Both the position numbers and the translations under genes were made by a program. A stretch of DNA of 64,000 nt, from contig NZ_KK073872.1 of NCBI RefSeq assembly GCF_000585335.1, positions 2,161,283 to 2,225,282 of the forward strand. Reading direction: 5' to 3'. The stretch's first letter is position 1. Every line of letters begins with the position of its first letter. Below the pieces are notes generated by a model. The model saw only the letters and a list, made by a program, of their open reading frames with translations. It had not been told where the DNA came from and did not search any database. This DNA is from Cloacibacillus evryensis DSM 19522 (GTDB lineage: Bacteria; Synergistota; Synergistia; Synergistales; Synergistaceae). Positions 25,764-34,677 of this stretch are shown in pieces.

Positions 25764-26674
25764 CTCTTTGTACCTCTTTTTTCAATATAGAGAGAAGCCA
25801 GGTTTATCATCAAGGTCATCACAAGAAGGATGAGGCCCGCAAAAAAGAGCGCGTAGTAGTGTGTGCTGCCCACGGGGGTCTCTCCCATTTCGGCGGCGAT
25901 CGTCGAGGTAAGCGGCCTCACCGGCTCTGTGAAGAGGGTGGGGATTATCGCCGCGCCGCCGGCGGCCATCAGCACGACCATCGTCTCGCCGAGCGCGCGC
26001 ATCACCCCGAGCAGTACGGAGGCGGTTATGCCCGGCAGCGCGCCGGGAAAGACGACCTTTTGTATCGTCTCCATCCTCGTGGCTCCCAGAGCGTAGGAGG
26101 CGTCCCGCAGTTCAAGGGGGACGGCGGCGAGCGCCTCATCCGAGAGCGAGGCGACCACCGGTATTATCAAAAAACCCAGAAGTATCGAGGCGTTCAGCAG
26201 GTTAAGGCCGCTCGCGATGTTCAGCGAATCCTGCATCCAGGGCGCGATCAGCATCATGCCGATGAAGCCGAGGACTATAGAGGGGAGAAATCCGAGCATC
26301 TCAAGCAGGACCTTGAAGAAATTTCTCATCCTGCGCGGAGCGATCTCCGCGGTAAAAACCGCGAGCGCGAGCGCCGCGGGTATGGCAATCAAGCTTGATA
26401 GAAGGGTGGCGGCGAAGGTCCCTGCGACAAGCGCCGCCATTCCAAGTGCGGGAGGTTCCTCTGTCGGATACCAGTCTCTGGAAAAGAATAGCTCTTTAAG
26501 TGAAGCCGTCCGGAGGACCGGCAGCCCATTCGCCACCAGAAAGCCGAGGATGAAAACCAGGATTATGATTCCCGTCACCGCCACACAGAAGACCGTGCGT
26601 GACATTATCCTGTCTCCTCTGCCTCCGAAGGCCTGTTCCTTTGCCGGCCGTTCGGCCTTTGTAAGTGCGCTCAT
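25760..26674 (-). CDS. pstC: Phosphate ABC transporter permease PstC
   Basis: A 304-residue permease. The N-terminus has the long first helix (RTVFCVAVTGIIILVFILGFLVANG), then WYPTEEPPALGMAALVAGT, typical of PstC, and the EAA loop DEALAAVPLELRDASYALGATRMETIQKVVFP. The region RALGETMVVLMAAG is the PstC phosphate-path motif. It follows pstS by 34 bases and overlaps pstA. Confidence 0.96.
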   Translation of the reverse strand: MSALTKAERPAKEQAFGGRGDRIMSRTVFCVAVTGIIILVFILGFLVANGLPVLRTASLKELFFSRDWYPTEEPPALGMAALVAGTFAATLLSSLIAIPAALALAVFTAEIAPRRMRNFFKVLLEMLGFLPSIVLGFIGMMLIAPWMQDSLNIASGLNLLNASILLGFLIIPVVASLSDEALAAVPLELRDASYALGATRMETIQKVVFPGALPGITASVLLGVMRALGETMVVLMAAGGAAIIPTLFTEPVRPLTSTIAAEMGETPVGSTHYYALFFAGLILLVMTLMINLASLYIEKRGTKR

Positions 26675-26708
26675 GGGCTGTATGTCCTCCTCCTGTTGGC
26701 GATAACGG

Positions 26709-27539
26709 TTATTTCTTAAGTTCGCGGAGCGATACGAAACCCGTGCTGTTTACGATCTTCTGTCCGGCGTCGCTCTGCATGTACATAATGAAGTCAAGAA
26801 CTTCGCCCTTGGGCCAGCCGTTCGTGAACATGTAGAGGTAGCGCGAGAGGGGGTATTTGCCGCTGCGTGCCGTAGCTGCCGTCGCGGCGATCCCGTCGAC
26901 ATGGAGCCCCTTGACGGTCTTGTTGACGTAGCCCATTCCCTCATAGCCGATCGCGTTCTTGTTCTTGCTTACCGAAGAGAGCATCGCGCCGCTCGAAGAG
27001 GCGACCTGGGCCTTTGGCGTTACGCGGGTCTTCTCGCCCTTATCCATGATCATCTCCTGCCAGGTCCCGTAGGTGCCCGAGCTGGTATCGCGCCCGACGA
27101 CGACGATGGGTGCGTCCGCGCCGCCGACCTCTTTCCAGTTGGCGACCTTGCCTGAATATATATCTTTAAGCTGGGCGCGGGTGAGCTCTTTGACAGGGTT
27201 GTCTTTGTGTACTATCGGGACGATGCAGTCGAGGGCGACCGCGAAGGGCACGGGATAGATGTTCTTATCCATGCAGGTCTTGATTTCGGAATCTTTGATA
27301 AAGCGAGAGGCGTTCGCGATCTGGGCGCTGCCGTCGGCGAGCGATTTGAAGCCGTTGCCGGTGCCGGTGCCGGAGACTGAGAACTTGACTCCCGCGTTTT
27401 CCTTCATGAACTGCTCCACCGCCGCCTGGCCGAAGGGAAGGACCGTCGTCGAACCGTCCATCACGATCGGGGCCGCCATCGCCATCGTCGCGGCGGAAAG
27501 AACCACAAGTGCAATCAACGCTGTTACTAATTTTCTCAT
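26709..27539 (-). CDS. pstS: Phosphate-binding protein PstS
   Basis: A 276-residue periplasmic binding protein. Signal peptide MRKLVTALIALVVLSAATMAMA; mature part begins APIVMDGSTTVLPF. Phosphate-binding segments are DGSTT, SGTGTGNGF, RDTSSGTYGTW and the Thr/Ser-rich SSSGAM. AGGAGGAAT precedes the ATG. It is the first gene of pstSCAB-phoU-phoBR and is preceded by the Pho box, so expression should rise under phosphate limitation. Confidence 0.97.
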   Translation of the reverse strand: MRKLVTALIALVVLSAATMAMAAPIVMDGSTTVLPFGQAAVEQFMKENAGVKFSVSGTGTGNGFKSLADGSAQIANASRFIKDSEIKTCMDKNIYPVPFAVALDCIVPIVHKDNPVKELTRAQLKDIYSGKVANWKEVGGADAPIVVVGRDTSSGTYGTWQEMIMDKGEKTRVTPKAQVASSSGAMLSSVSKNKNAIGYEGMGYVNKTVKGLHVDGIAATAATARSGKYPLSRYLYMFTNGWPKGEVLDFIMYMQSDAGQKIVNSTGFVSLRELKK

Positions 27540-27569
27540 CTTTATTCCTCCTAAGTTGTTGTAACCATG

Positions 27570-27623
27570 AGTATAGACTTAGGATGTTAACGATGTGTTC
27601 AGCAAATGTAACAGGAACGTAAC
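27570..27623 (-). promoter_or_regulatory. Pho box (four 11-bp repeats) and -10 of the pst operon
   Basis: Minus-strand hexamers GTTACG, GTTACA, TGAACA and TTAACA start exactly 11 bases apart (plus coordinates 27618-27623, 27607-27612, 27596-27601 and 27585-27590), the spacing used by PhoB/PhoP dimers. TATACT (27570-27575) lies 9 bases beyond as the -10, with the box replacing the -35, about 45 bases before the pstS ATG. Confidence 0.88.
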
Positions 27624-27651
27624 GGGAGAGCCGGCGGCTTTTTCGGCGCCG

Positions 27652-28440
27652 TCAGAGGGACGAGCGGCTTATCGCCTCCATAACGCCGCCCGCGATCGAG
27701 AGGGATTTATCCGATATTGTAAAACAGTAATCTACCACGCCGCGGGGGTCTACGTCGCCGATCTTCATATCGTGATGGCATTCCACGGACGGATGTATGA
27801 GGCCACGGATAACTCCGGAGATGTTCGCCGCCACCGGATGTCCCGCGATCGCGCCGACAGCCTCCCCCGCTTCGACGAGGTCGCCGATGTTCTTATATGG
27901 GACCAGCCGTCCGGCCGCCGGCGCGCGAAGCAGGCGCTCGATGCCGTAGCCCATGATCACGCCTGGTTTTCTTGTGTCTGGAATAGCCAAGCCCTTCGTG
28001 ATGACACGCCCGAGGCTGTGGCCGCGCATCGTTTCTATAACGTAAAGAGCGTCCTCGGGCGCGCTGAAACCAGGTCCGAGGGCTATCGTCACCGGGGCCA
28101 TATCCCTCGTCGTTCCCGTGTTGCGCTTCGCCATGATCGCGTCGATCAATATGCGCGGGCGCACTTCAGCGAGCGACTTACAGTCCGGGTCTATCAGGAC
28201 GCAGACCGCGCCGGGATCAAATTCCGCGGGAGAGGAGATCAGGCGGCACTCCATATCCTCAACGGTCCAGCGTCCCGCGTAGACGGCCTCGCACGCGGAG
28301 ACGGCGCGGCGCACGGCGAGCGGGCGTCCAGTTTCGAGAACGAGCACGGGAAAGCCGGCCTGGCGGAGCCTGTATATCGTCCCGGTCGCGAGATCGCCGC
28401 CGCCTCTTATAATAATGGGTCTGTTTTTATCTGTTTTCAT
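27652..28440 (-). CDS. yqeB: YqeB-type protein for selenium-dependent molybdenum hydroxylases (EF2563 family)
   Basis: A 262-residue protein starting with a dinucleotide-binding turn (IIIRGGGDLATGTIYRLRQAGFPVLVLE). Family marks: MAKRNTGTTRDMAPVTIALGPGFSAPEDALYVIETMRGHSLGRVI, then PGVIMGYGIERLLRAP and the late barrel-sandwich-like GDLVEAGEAVGAIAG. The family is found with xanthine dehydrogenase-type hydroxylases and with selD and is predicted to handle labile selenium or the molybdenum cofactor. No hydroxylase gene is beside it here. Its ATG lies 5 bases after the mutS2 stop. It supports selenium use in this genome. Confidence 0.85.
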   Translation of the reverse strand: MKTDKNRPIIIRGGGDLATGTIYRLRQAGFPVLVLETGRPLAVRRAVSACEAVYAGRWTVEDMECRLISSPAEFDPGAVCVLIDPDCKSLAEVRPRILIDAIMAKRNTGTTRDMAPVTIALGPGFSAPEDALYVIETMRGHSLGRVITKGLAIPDTRKPGVIMGYGIERLLRAPAAGRLVPYKNIGDLVEAGEAVGAIAGHPVAANISGVIRGLIHPSVECHHDMKIGDVDPRGVVDYCFTISDKSLSIAGGVMEAISRSSL

Positions 28441-28445
28441 GAACG

Positions 28446-30800
28446 CTACCTTCTGAATTTTACGATCGTAACACCATAGCCGCCCTCGCCGGGGCCGCCG
28501 AGGTTATGTTCCGCGATATAGGGGACGCGCTTGCAAAGCTCCTGCACCTCGCGGCGCAGTATTCCCTCTCCGCGCCCGTGTATCACGGTGACTGTGTCGT
28601 AGCCGGCGCAATAGGCCTGGTCGAGATACTGCTCCACCATCGGCAACGCCTCGTCTATCGTCATGCCGCGCACCATTATCGACGAGGGCACGCCGACGGG
28701 GCGCGAGACCTTTATCTGCACCGGCGGCGTTTTGTCAGGAGCCTTTCTCGTGATCACCTTGAGCTTTGTGAGCGGGACTTCTATCTCCGCGATGCCGGCC
28801 TGTACACGGGCCTTCTTGCCCTTTACTTCGATCACCGTGGCGCTCTTGTTTGTGCCAAGCACCTGCACGGTATCCCCCGCCTTCAGTTCATGGCTCGTCG
28901 CCGCGACTGATTCGACGCTCTCCTTCTGCTCCTCGCGTTTTATCGCGGATTTTTCTATTTTCTGGAAGTGGCTGCGCTTCTTTTCAAGCTCGCGGCGCGC
29001 CTCCGACTCTGCCTGCGCATTCTCCATATTCTTTATCAGGGCGCGCGCGGAATCCTCCGCGTTGCGAACTATCGAAAGCGCCTTCTTGTCGGCGTTTGCG
29101 ATCAGCGCGTCGCGCTTCTCCTCAATGGCCTTTATCTTTGCCTCATAATCTTTTTCGAGCGCGGCCAATTTTTTCCGCGAGGACTCGACGGCGGACGCCT
29201 CGCGTTCGAGAGCGGCGCGCTTTTCATGGAGTTCCCCTATGAGGTCCTCCATCGATATCTCACGCCCGTTGATCGCCCTTTCGGCCCGCTCGATGATCGA
29301 GCGGCGCATACCGAGCTTACCGGCGATGAGCAGCGCGTTGCTGCGTCCCGGTATGCCGATCAGTATCCTGTAGGTCGGAGAGAGCGTCGCGCCGTCAAAC
29401 TCAACGCTCGCCGTCTCGATGTCCTGCGTCGTCAGGGCGAAACGTTTGATCGGATTATGATGCGTCGTCGCCAGCACAAGCGCCCCCTGCTCACGCAGCC
29501 AGTCGAGCAGCGCGATGCCCAGCGCCGCCCCCTCCTCGGGATCGGTGCCGGCGCCAAGTTCGTCGAGCATCACGAGGGAGCGCGGCGTGACCTTATTAAG
29601 GATCTCCGTCACATGAGTGATATGGGCGCTGAAGGTCGACAAGCTCTGCTCGATGCTCTGCTCGTCGCCGATATCGGTAAAAAGCTCGCCGATGTCGCCC
29701 AGTATCGAGCCCTCGCCGGCAGGTATCGGAAAGCCGAGCCAGCCCAGGTAGACGCAGACGCCGGCCGTCTTGAGCGCGACCGTCTTGCCTCCCGTATTGG
29801 GACCGGTTATGACGAGGATGCGGAAATCCCCGCCGCACTTTATCTCGATCGGCACCGACTTGTCGCCCAAGAGAGGGTGGCGGGCGCGAACAAAGGAAAA
29901 CTGCGCGCGCGGCGAAAGGCCGGGCACGCGCCATTTGTATACGCGCGTCATCTCCGAGAGCGCGTAGAAGAGGTCTATCGTCCCGAGGACATTTTCCGTG
30001 TCGACGATCCCATTTTTGCGGTTTATCAGCTTCGCGGTAAACTCGCGGAAGATACGCGTCTCTTCCAGCATCTCCTCGCCGTAGAGCTTGCTGTATTCAT
30101 TGTTGAGCGACATCAGCGACCTCGGCTCCATATAGACGCTGCTGCCGGAACCGGAGCGGTCGATCACCGAGCCGGGAAATTGCGACAGCGCGTCCTGGCG
30201 GACGAGGAAAGCATAGCGCCCGTTGCGCAGAGTGAGCACGCGTTCCTGAAGCATACCGGTGACCGACGGGTCGTTGAGCAGCGCGTGACCGCGCCTGCGC
30301 ACCGTCTCTTTGAGGCCGCGCATCTGCTGGCGCAGCAGGGAAAGTTTCTCCGAGGCGTAATCATAGAGATGCCCGTCGTCGTCGATCACGGCGAGCATCC
30401 GCGCCTCCTCCGAAAAATCGCGCATGTCGCGCAGCAATATCCCAAAGTTCGGATATTCCTCGCGCGCGTCGGAGAGGGCCTCCTTCATCCGGCCGGAGAG
30501 GGTCAGCAGAAGCCGTATTTTGACCAGCTCCTCGCCGGAGAGCAGCCCGTTCTCCTCCGCCGCCTCAAGCATGAAGGCGACGGATACTATCTCGTTTATC
30601 CACGGCAGTTCGCCCTTATAACCGCGATATCTTTCGACATCCATATAGAGCGCCTGACGCCGCTTAAGCTCAGCCATATCAAAGGCCGGAGCGATATTCC
30701 GCGCGACGAGCGCCCCGATCTCGCTGCGGCAGCGCCGCGAGATCAATTCCGTTATCTTAGAAATTTCGAGACTGCCATAAGCAGCTTTTTCTATGTACAT
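28446..30800 (-). CDS. mutS2: Endonuclease MutS2
   Basis: A 784-residue MutS homologue lacking the mismatch-recognition domain. Core helices, then the ATPase with Walker A GPNTGGKTV near residue 340, Walker B LVMLDELGAGTDP and the ATHH switch. A long coiled coil (residues about 520-640), a KOW-like beta region (GDTVQVLGTNKSATVIEVKGKKARVQAG) and the C-terminal Smr nuclease domain (IHGRGEGILRREVQE...GGYGVTIVKFRR) follow. Known roles are suppression of recombination and, in Firmicutes, rescue of collided ribosomes. It belongs to the pheST-zapA-cvpA-mutS2 order known in other bacteria. Confidence 0.97.
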   Translation of the reverse strand: MYIEKAAYGSLEISKITELISRRCRSEIGALVARNIAPAFDMAELKRRQALYMDVERYRGYKGELPWINEIVSVAFMLEAAEENGLLSGEELVKIRLLLTLSGRMKEALSDAREEYPNFGILLRDMRDFSEEARMLAVIDDDGHLYDYASEKLSLLRQQMRGLKETVRRRGHALLNDPSVTGMLQERVLTLRNGRYAFLVRQDALSQFPGSVIDRSGSGSSVYMEPRSLMSLNNEYSKLYGEEMLEETRIFREFTAKLINRKNGIVDTENVLGTIDLFYALSEMTRVYKWRVPGLSPRAQFSFVRARHPLLGDKSVPIEIKCGGDFRILVITGPNTGGKTVALKTAGVCVYLGWLGFPIPAGEGSILGDIGELFTDIGDEQSIEQSLSTFSAHITHVTEILNKVTPRSLVMLDELGAGTDPEEGAALGIALLDWLREQGALVLATTHHNPIKRFALTTQDIETASVEFDGATLSPTYRILIGIPGRSNALLIAGKLGMRRSIIERAERAINGREISMEDLIGELHEKRAALEREASAVESSRKKLAALEKDYEAKIKAIEEKRDALIANADKKALSIVRNAEDSARALIKNMENAQAESEARRELEKKRSHFQKIEKSAIKREEQKESVESVAATSHELKAGDTVQVLGTNKSATVIEVKGKKARVQAGIAEIEVPLTKLKVITRKAPDKTPPVQIKVSRPVGVPSSIMVRGMTIDEALPMVEQYLDQAYCAGYDTVTVIHGRGEGILRREVQELCKRVPYIAEHNLGGPGEGGYGVTIVKFRR

Positions 30801-30838
30801 TTCGTTCCCGCTTTTTATTTTTCTAAATAAAATCTGTC

Positions 30839-30966
30839 AAATCAGCAGGCTGGACGTGCCAGTTGCTAAATAACCTGGCGTCAGCATACCGCAGACGCAC
30901 TAAGGTGCGTCGAGGACAGGCTGGGGCCAGGTTATGACGCAAATGGCGCGTACAGCCTGCTGATTT
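30839..30966. repeat. 128-bp nested inverted repeat between cvpA and mutS2
   Basis: Outer 14-bp arms are perfect (AAATCAGCAGGCTG at 30839-30852, its complement at 30953-30966). Inside are ACGTGCCA with TGGCGCGT, ATAACCTGG (30870-30878) with CCAGGTTAT (30927-30935), and GACGCAC (30894-30900) with GTGCGTC (30905-30911) closing a 4-base TAAG loop. The whole can fold as one long hairpin from either strand. It includes the cvpA stop codon. It may be a mobile palindromic element (MITE/REP type) or a structured RNA processing site; nothing protein-coding is visible. Confidence 0.85.
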
Positions 30967-31567
30967 AAGTGCGGCCGGGAGTGGGATCATACCCCTCCGG
31001 CGCTCCCCCTCCGGTCCGGTATGGGCGCAATATCTGTTCAAGCGTGCCATCCGGCAGCGTCGTCCCCTCCGGCAACAGGCTGAGGTCGATGAACATCGCG
31101 CGGAACTTGGGCCAGCTCCTCCCGGCGTAGCGCAGGATGTCGCTCTGCGACATCCACGTGGGACTGACGACCGGCGCGAGCAGCAGCCCGCCCGTTATCA
31201 CCACGTAGACCACGATCACGCTCTTGATAACGCCGGAAACAAGCCCCAGCAGTTTGTCCACGCCTCCGAGACGCGCGGCCCCGATGAGGCTTTTCGTGAT
31301 TATCCGCAGCGTCGCCGCGGCCAGCGTCACCGACAGCCAGATCAGCACCGCGGCCAAGACCTGAGCGATATACTCGTTGAGCCCCGTCGCCGCCGCGATG
31401 AGGCGGCCGATCCCTCCGGAGTAGTGAAAGGAGAGGTAAAACGAGGCGAGAAAGCCCGCAAGCGTTATTATCTCCCCCACAAAACCGCGGAAGGAGCCGC
31501 GGATGATAAAGTAGCAGCCGAGGATTATAAAAAATATATCCCAGTAGTTCCAGCCGCTGAGGCTCAC
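30965..31567 (-). CDS. cvpA: CvpA-family membrane protein
   Basis: A 200-residue inner-membrane protein with four helices in the first 150 residues (WDIFFIILGCYFIIRGSFRGFVGEIITLAGFLASFYLS; YIAQVLAAVLIWLSVTLAAATLRIITKSL; GLVSGVIKSVIVVYVVITGGLLLAPVV) and the family motif GxFRGFVGE. The C-terminal 50 residues are cytoplasmic and Pro/Gly rich. It overlaps zapA by 4 bases. CvpA proteins support colicin V export and envelope homeostasis elsewhere; the molecular activity is unknown. The last codon and stop are inside a palindrome. Confidence 0.88.
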   Translation of the reverse strand: MSLSGWNYWDIFFIILGCYFIIRGSFRGFVGEIITLAGFLASFYLSFHYSGGIGRLIAAATGLNEYIAQVLAAVLIWLSVTLAAATLRIITKSLIGAARLGGVDKLLGLVSGVIKSVIVVYVVITGGLLLAPVVSPTWMSQSDILRYAGRSWPKFRAMFIDLSLLPEGTTLPDGTLEQILRPYRTGGGAPEGYDPTPGRT

Positions 31568-31842
31568 GCGGGATCACTGTCCCGTCCGCCGAATTCAGCC
31601 GAGATCTCGTCGATCCGGCGGCTCAGCTCCTCCATCTGATGAGAGAGCGCCATCAGGGCGAGGAAGAGCCGTTCATCCTGGCTCAGGTTCTGCGGGAAAG
31701 CCTCCACCAGCGCCCCTGCGTTTTCAACAATACGAAAGAAACGCGCCGCATCCAGCTTTGTGGTCAGCGTGTATCTTTGACGGCCTATCCAGAAGGAATA
31801 TTTTCCGTCACCTAAAGATTTTATTTCGCGCGTTTCGTCCAT
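31564..31842 (-). CDS. zapA: ZapA-like cell division protein
   Basis: A 92-residue protein: N-terminal beta part (GDGKYSFWIGRQRYTLTTKLDAARFFRIVENAGALVEAF) and a C-terminal helix (SQDERLFLALMALSHQMEELSRRIDEISAEF), the ZapA layout in which dimers of helices cross-link FtsZ filaments. Primary similarity is modest, but position between pheT and cvpA is the classic place for zapA. Overlaps cvpA by 4 bases. Confidence 0.75.
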   Translation of the reverse strand: MDETREIKSLGDGKYSFWIGRQRYTLTTKLDAARFFRIVENAGALVEAFPQNLSQDERLFLALMALSHQMEELSRRIDEISAEFGGRDSDPA

Positions 31843-31863
31843 TGTTCAGAGGTTCCCGCCGTT

Positions 31864-32151
31864 TTACTGCCGGTCTTCGCCCGCGGCTGCCTGTTCCTGA
31901 GCCGTCAGCTTGCACATGCGTCCGAGAAGCCCGTCAAGGCGGCTGCCGAGCTCTTCTTTTTCTGCCCGGCTGGAGGCCGCCAGCTTTTCCGCGTCCTCCT
32001 GGAGCTGCATGATCTCAAGATCACGGTCTTCTATTATGCCTTTGAGCTCGGATATCTCGCGGCCCAGAGCCTCGTTTTCCGATTTCATGCCGTCAAGCAT
32101 TTTCTCAAGACGGTCAAGCGCCTCGTTGACTCTTTCAAACTGTTCCATCAT
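31864..32151 (-). CDS. Short coiled-coil protein next to zapA
   Basis: A 95-residue almost entirely coiled-coil protein (FERVNEALDRLEKMLDGMKSENEALGREISELKGIIEDRDLEIMQLQEDAEKL). It resembles ZapB in size and composition, and its place directly before zapA suggests a divisome partner, but coiled coils are poor evidence of homology. GGAGGTG is upstream; ATG at 32151 is preferred over a TTG at 32157. Confidence 0.6.
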   Translation of the reverse strand: MMEQFERVNEALDRLEKMLDGMKSENEALGREISELKGIIEDRDLEIMQLQEDAEKLAASSRAEKEELGSRLDGLLGRMCKLTAQEQAAAGEDRQ

Positions 32152-32235
32152 TCTCAAAGCACCTCCAAAATTCTTTCGTCCGTGTGGCCTCCCCGCCGAG
32201 GGAAGGTCCGTCTCTCGCTCCAGTCTAGCAGACTA

Positions 32236-34665
32236 TCATGCCCCGCGGACATCTCCGCCGAACTTTTTGCCTATTTTTTTGACTACCTGCTTGGAAACAT
32301 TCTCTATCTGTTCGGAGGTGAGAGTCCCCTTGTCCGAACCGACCCAGATCCTGAAGGAGACGGATTTTTTACCATCCCCTACCTGCGCTCCGCGATATTC
32401 GTCGATAAACTTCACATCCTTGACCAGATCGGCCTTTCTCGCTATGGCCTCAATCTCGGCCCAGCCGACATTCTCGTCGAAGACGATCGAAAGGTCGAAG
32501 TCGGCGAGCGGATACTCAGGCAGATGGACAAACTCGTTCTGGCGCGAGGGCAGCGGCGTGAGTTTTTCAACGTCGAGCTCAAAGATCACCGTCAGACTGC
32601 GCTTTATGCCGGATGCCTTCGCGCTCTTGGGAGATACCAGCGCAAGCGCGCCGATCACCTCTCCGCCTGCCGTGACGTTGACCCAGAGCTTATCGTCTGC
32701 CCACGCAGGCTTCTCCTGCTGGGAGAAGCCGAGCCTCTCCATCTGCGCGGCGCGGTGCATATACTCAAGCACGCCCTTGGCCTCGCGGAAGAGCTGCCTT
32801 GCGTCGGCGCCTACGAAGGCTCCGCCCAGGCGGCGCGCCATCTCCGGAAGCAGTTCGTCCGTGCCGCTGATACTTTTATAATTCCTGTCAAAGAACACCT
32901 GCGTCATCTCAAAAATACGGAAATCCGTGAAATAGCGGATATTTGTCGCCACGGCCTTCAGCAGTCCGGGTACGAGGGTCGAACGCAGGCGGCTCTCGTC
33001 GGGCGCCGGCGGCGTCGAGAGCTCGAGCATCTCTTTCGTATCCGCCCCCGCGGCGCCGACATATTCGTCGCCGATCCAGGGATAGGTAAAGATCTCCTGC
33101 ATGCCGCAGCGGAAGGCCAGGTATTCGCGTATGGCGCGCTCCATGTCAGGCACACGCTGGTTGACGGCTTTATCAAGCAGCACGGTCGGCGCCGAGAATT
33201 CAAAATTCTCATATCCCATAAGGCGCGCGACCTCTTCAAGGATGTCATCCGGCAGCGAAATGTCGCCTGTGGAACGCCATGAAGGCGCTTCGACAAGAAG
33301 CCTGTCGCCATCCGTTTCCGTTTTGAAGCCGAGCGGCGAAAGGATATCCACCACCTCGCCCGCGGTAAGCTCTTTGCCTAGGCGCTTACGCAGGAAGTCA
33401 AGGCTCACTTCGACCTTCGCATTTTCAAGCGGGCGCGGGTAGACGTCCGTGTGGGCGGTTATCCGCATCTCAGGGAAATATTTTCCAAAGGCCTCCGCCG
33501 CGATCGCCACGGCGGCGTCCACACGCTGCGGATCGATACTCTTCTCATAGCGCGCGGAAGCCTCCGTGCGCACGTCGAAACGCTGCGATGTACGGCGTAT
33601 GCCGAGCGCGTCGAAGCTGGCGACCTCGAGGATGAGTTCCGTCGTATCGTCAAGGATCGAGTCGAGCTTGCCTCCCATGACTCCGGCGAGCCCGACGGGC
33701 GACTTCTCGTCGGCGATGACGAGATCCTCGGTCGTGAGGTCGAGCGTCTCGCCGTCAAGCAGCTGCAGCTTCTCGCCCTCGTAGGCGCGGCGCACGTAAA
33801 TGCCGCCCGCGATATGTTTTTTGTCAAATCCGTGGGTCGGCTGCCCCGTGGCGAGCATCACGTAGTTCGTGATGTCTACGGGCAGATTGATAGGACGCAT
33901 CCCGACGCGCCAGATCAGGCTTTTGAGCTCAAAGGGCGAGGGAACGCTGCTGATATTCTTAATGACGAGCCCGACATAACGGGAGCACCGCTCCGCGTCC
34001 TTTATCTCCACCTTCAGCTCCTCGGTCATCCCGGGGAAACTGGCTGCTTCGATCGGCTTCAGCGGGCATTTGTAGATAGCGGCGAGTTCGCGCGCCATTC
34101 CATAGTGTCCCCAGAGGTCCGGGCGGTTCGTCATCGACTTGTTATCTATCTCAAGGATTATATCGTCAAGCCCGAGAGCTTCGGCCAGCGGAGCGCCGGG
34201 CTTCGCGTCAAATTCGCTGATGTCCATTATCTCGGCCTGCCGCGTCGTCGGAAACAGCTCCGCGAGGCCTATCTCGCCGGAGGCGCAGATCATGCCGAAA
34301 CTCATCACGCCGCGCAGCTTCGCGGGCTTTATCTCAACGGGCTCTCCCTCTCCGTGCCACCTTACCCACGCCCCCGGTTTCGCCACGACTACCAACTGCG
34401 CGGGAGCGAGGTTCACGCCGCCGCAGACGATCGTCGAAGGCGCCGGATCTCCCACGTCCACCGTGCAGACGCGAAGCTTGTCGGCGTCGGGATGCGGTTC
34501 GACCGTCAGTATCCTCCCGACCACGAGCCCAGCGAGATTGTCCGCGAGGCTGACCGCGTCCTCGACCTCGACCGTCGACATCGTAAGGTCATACGAAAGT
34601 CTGGCCATCGTAAGGTCGGCAGGAAGGTCGGCGTATTTCTTTATCCAGTTTAACGATAATTTCAT
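32236..34665 (-). CDS. pheT: Phenylalanine-tRNA ligase beta subunit
   Basis: An 809-residue subunit. Order: N-terminal B1 segment, EMAP/tRNA-binding OB domain (VVGRILTVEPHPDADKLRVCTVDVGD), B3/B4 editing domain, B5 helix-turn-helix, the catalytic-like core (REYLAFRCGMQEIFTYPWIG) and C-terminal anticodon-binding ferredoxin fold (YPLADFDLSIVFDENVGWAEI). Length is normal for the long bacterial form. pheS ends 12 bases upstream. Confidence 0.97.
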   Translation of the reverse strand: MKLSLNWIKKYADLPADLTMARLSYDLTMSTVEVEDAVSLADNLAGLVVGRILTVEPHPDADKLRVCTVDVGDPAPSTIVCGGVNLAPAQLVVVAKPGAWVRWHGEGEPVEIKPAKLRGVMSFGMICASGEIGLAELFPTTRQAEIMDISEFDAKPGAPLAEALGLDDIILEIDNKSMTNRPDLWGHYGMARELAAIYKCPLKPIEAASFPGMTEELKVEIKDAERCSRYVGLVIKNISSVPSPFELKSLIWRVGMRPINLPVDITNYVMLATGQPTHGFDKKHIAGGIYVRRAYEGEKLQLLDGETLDLTTEDLVIADEKSPVGLAGVMGGKLDSILDDTTELILEVASFDALGIRRTSQRFDVRTEASARYEKSIDPQRVDAAVAIAAEAFGKYFPEMRITAHTDVYPRPLENAKVEVSLDFLRKRLGKELTAGEVVDILSPLGFKTETDGDRLLVEAPSWRSTGDISLPDDILEEVARLMGYENFEFSAPTVLLDKAVNQRVPDMERAIREYLAFRCGMQEIFTYPWIGDEYVGAAGADTKEMLELSTPPAPDESRLRSTLVPGLLKAVATNIRYFTDFRIFEMTQVFFDRNYKSISGTDELLPEMARRLGGAFVGADARQLFREAKGVLEYMHRAAQMERLGFSQQEKPAWADDKLWVNVTAGGEVIGALALVSPKSAKASGIKRSLTVIFELDVEKLTPLPSRQNEFVHLPEYPLADFDLSIVFDENVGWAEIEAIARKADLVKDVKFIDEYRGAQVGDGKKSVSFRIWVGSDKGTLTSEQIENVSKQVVKKIGKKFGGDVRGA

Positions 34666-34677
34666 AATATCACCCTC

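Noticed and set aside
28968-30830. A 620-codon plus-strand frame opposite mutS2
   Set aside because: mutS2 motifs are complete on the minus strand; the mirror frame has shadow composition (Arg/His/Ala rich) and no motif.
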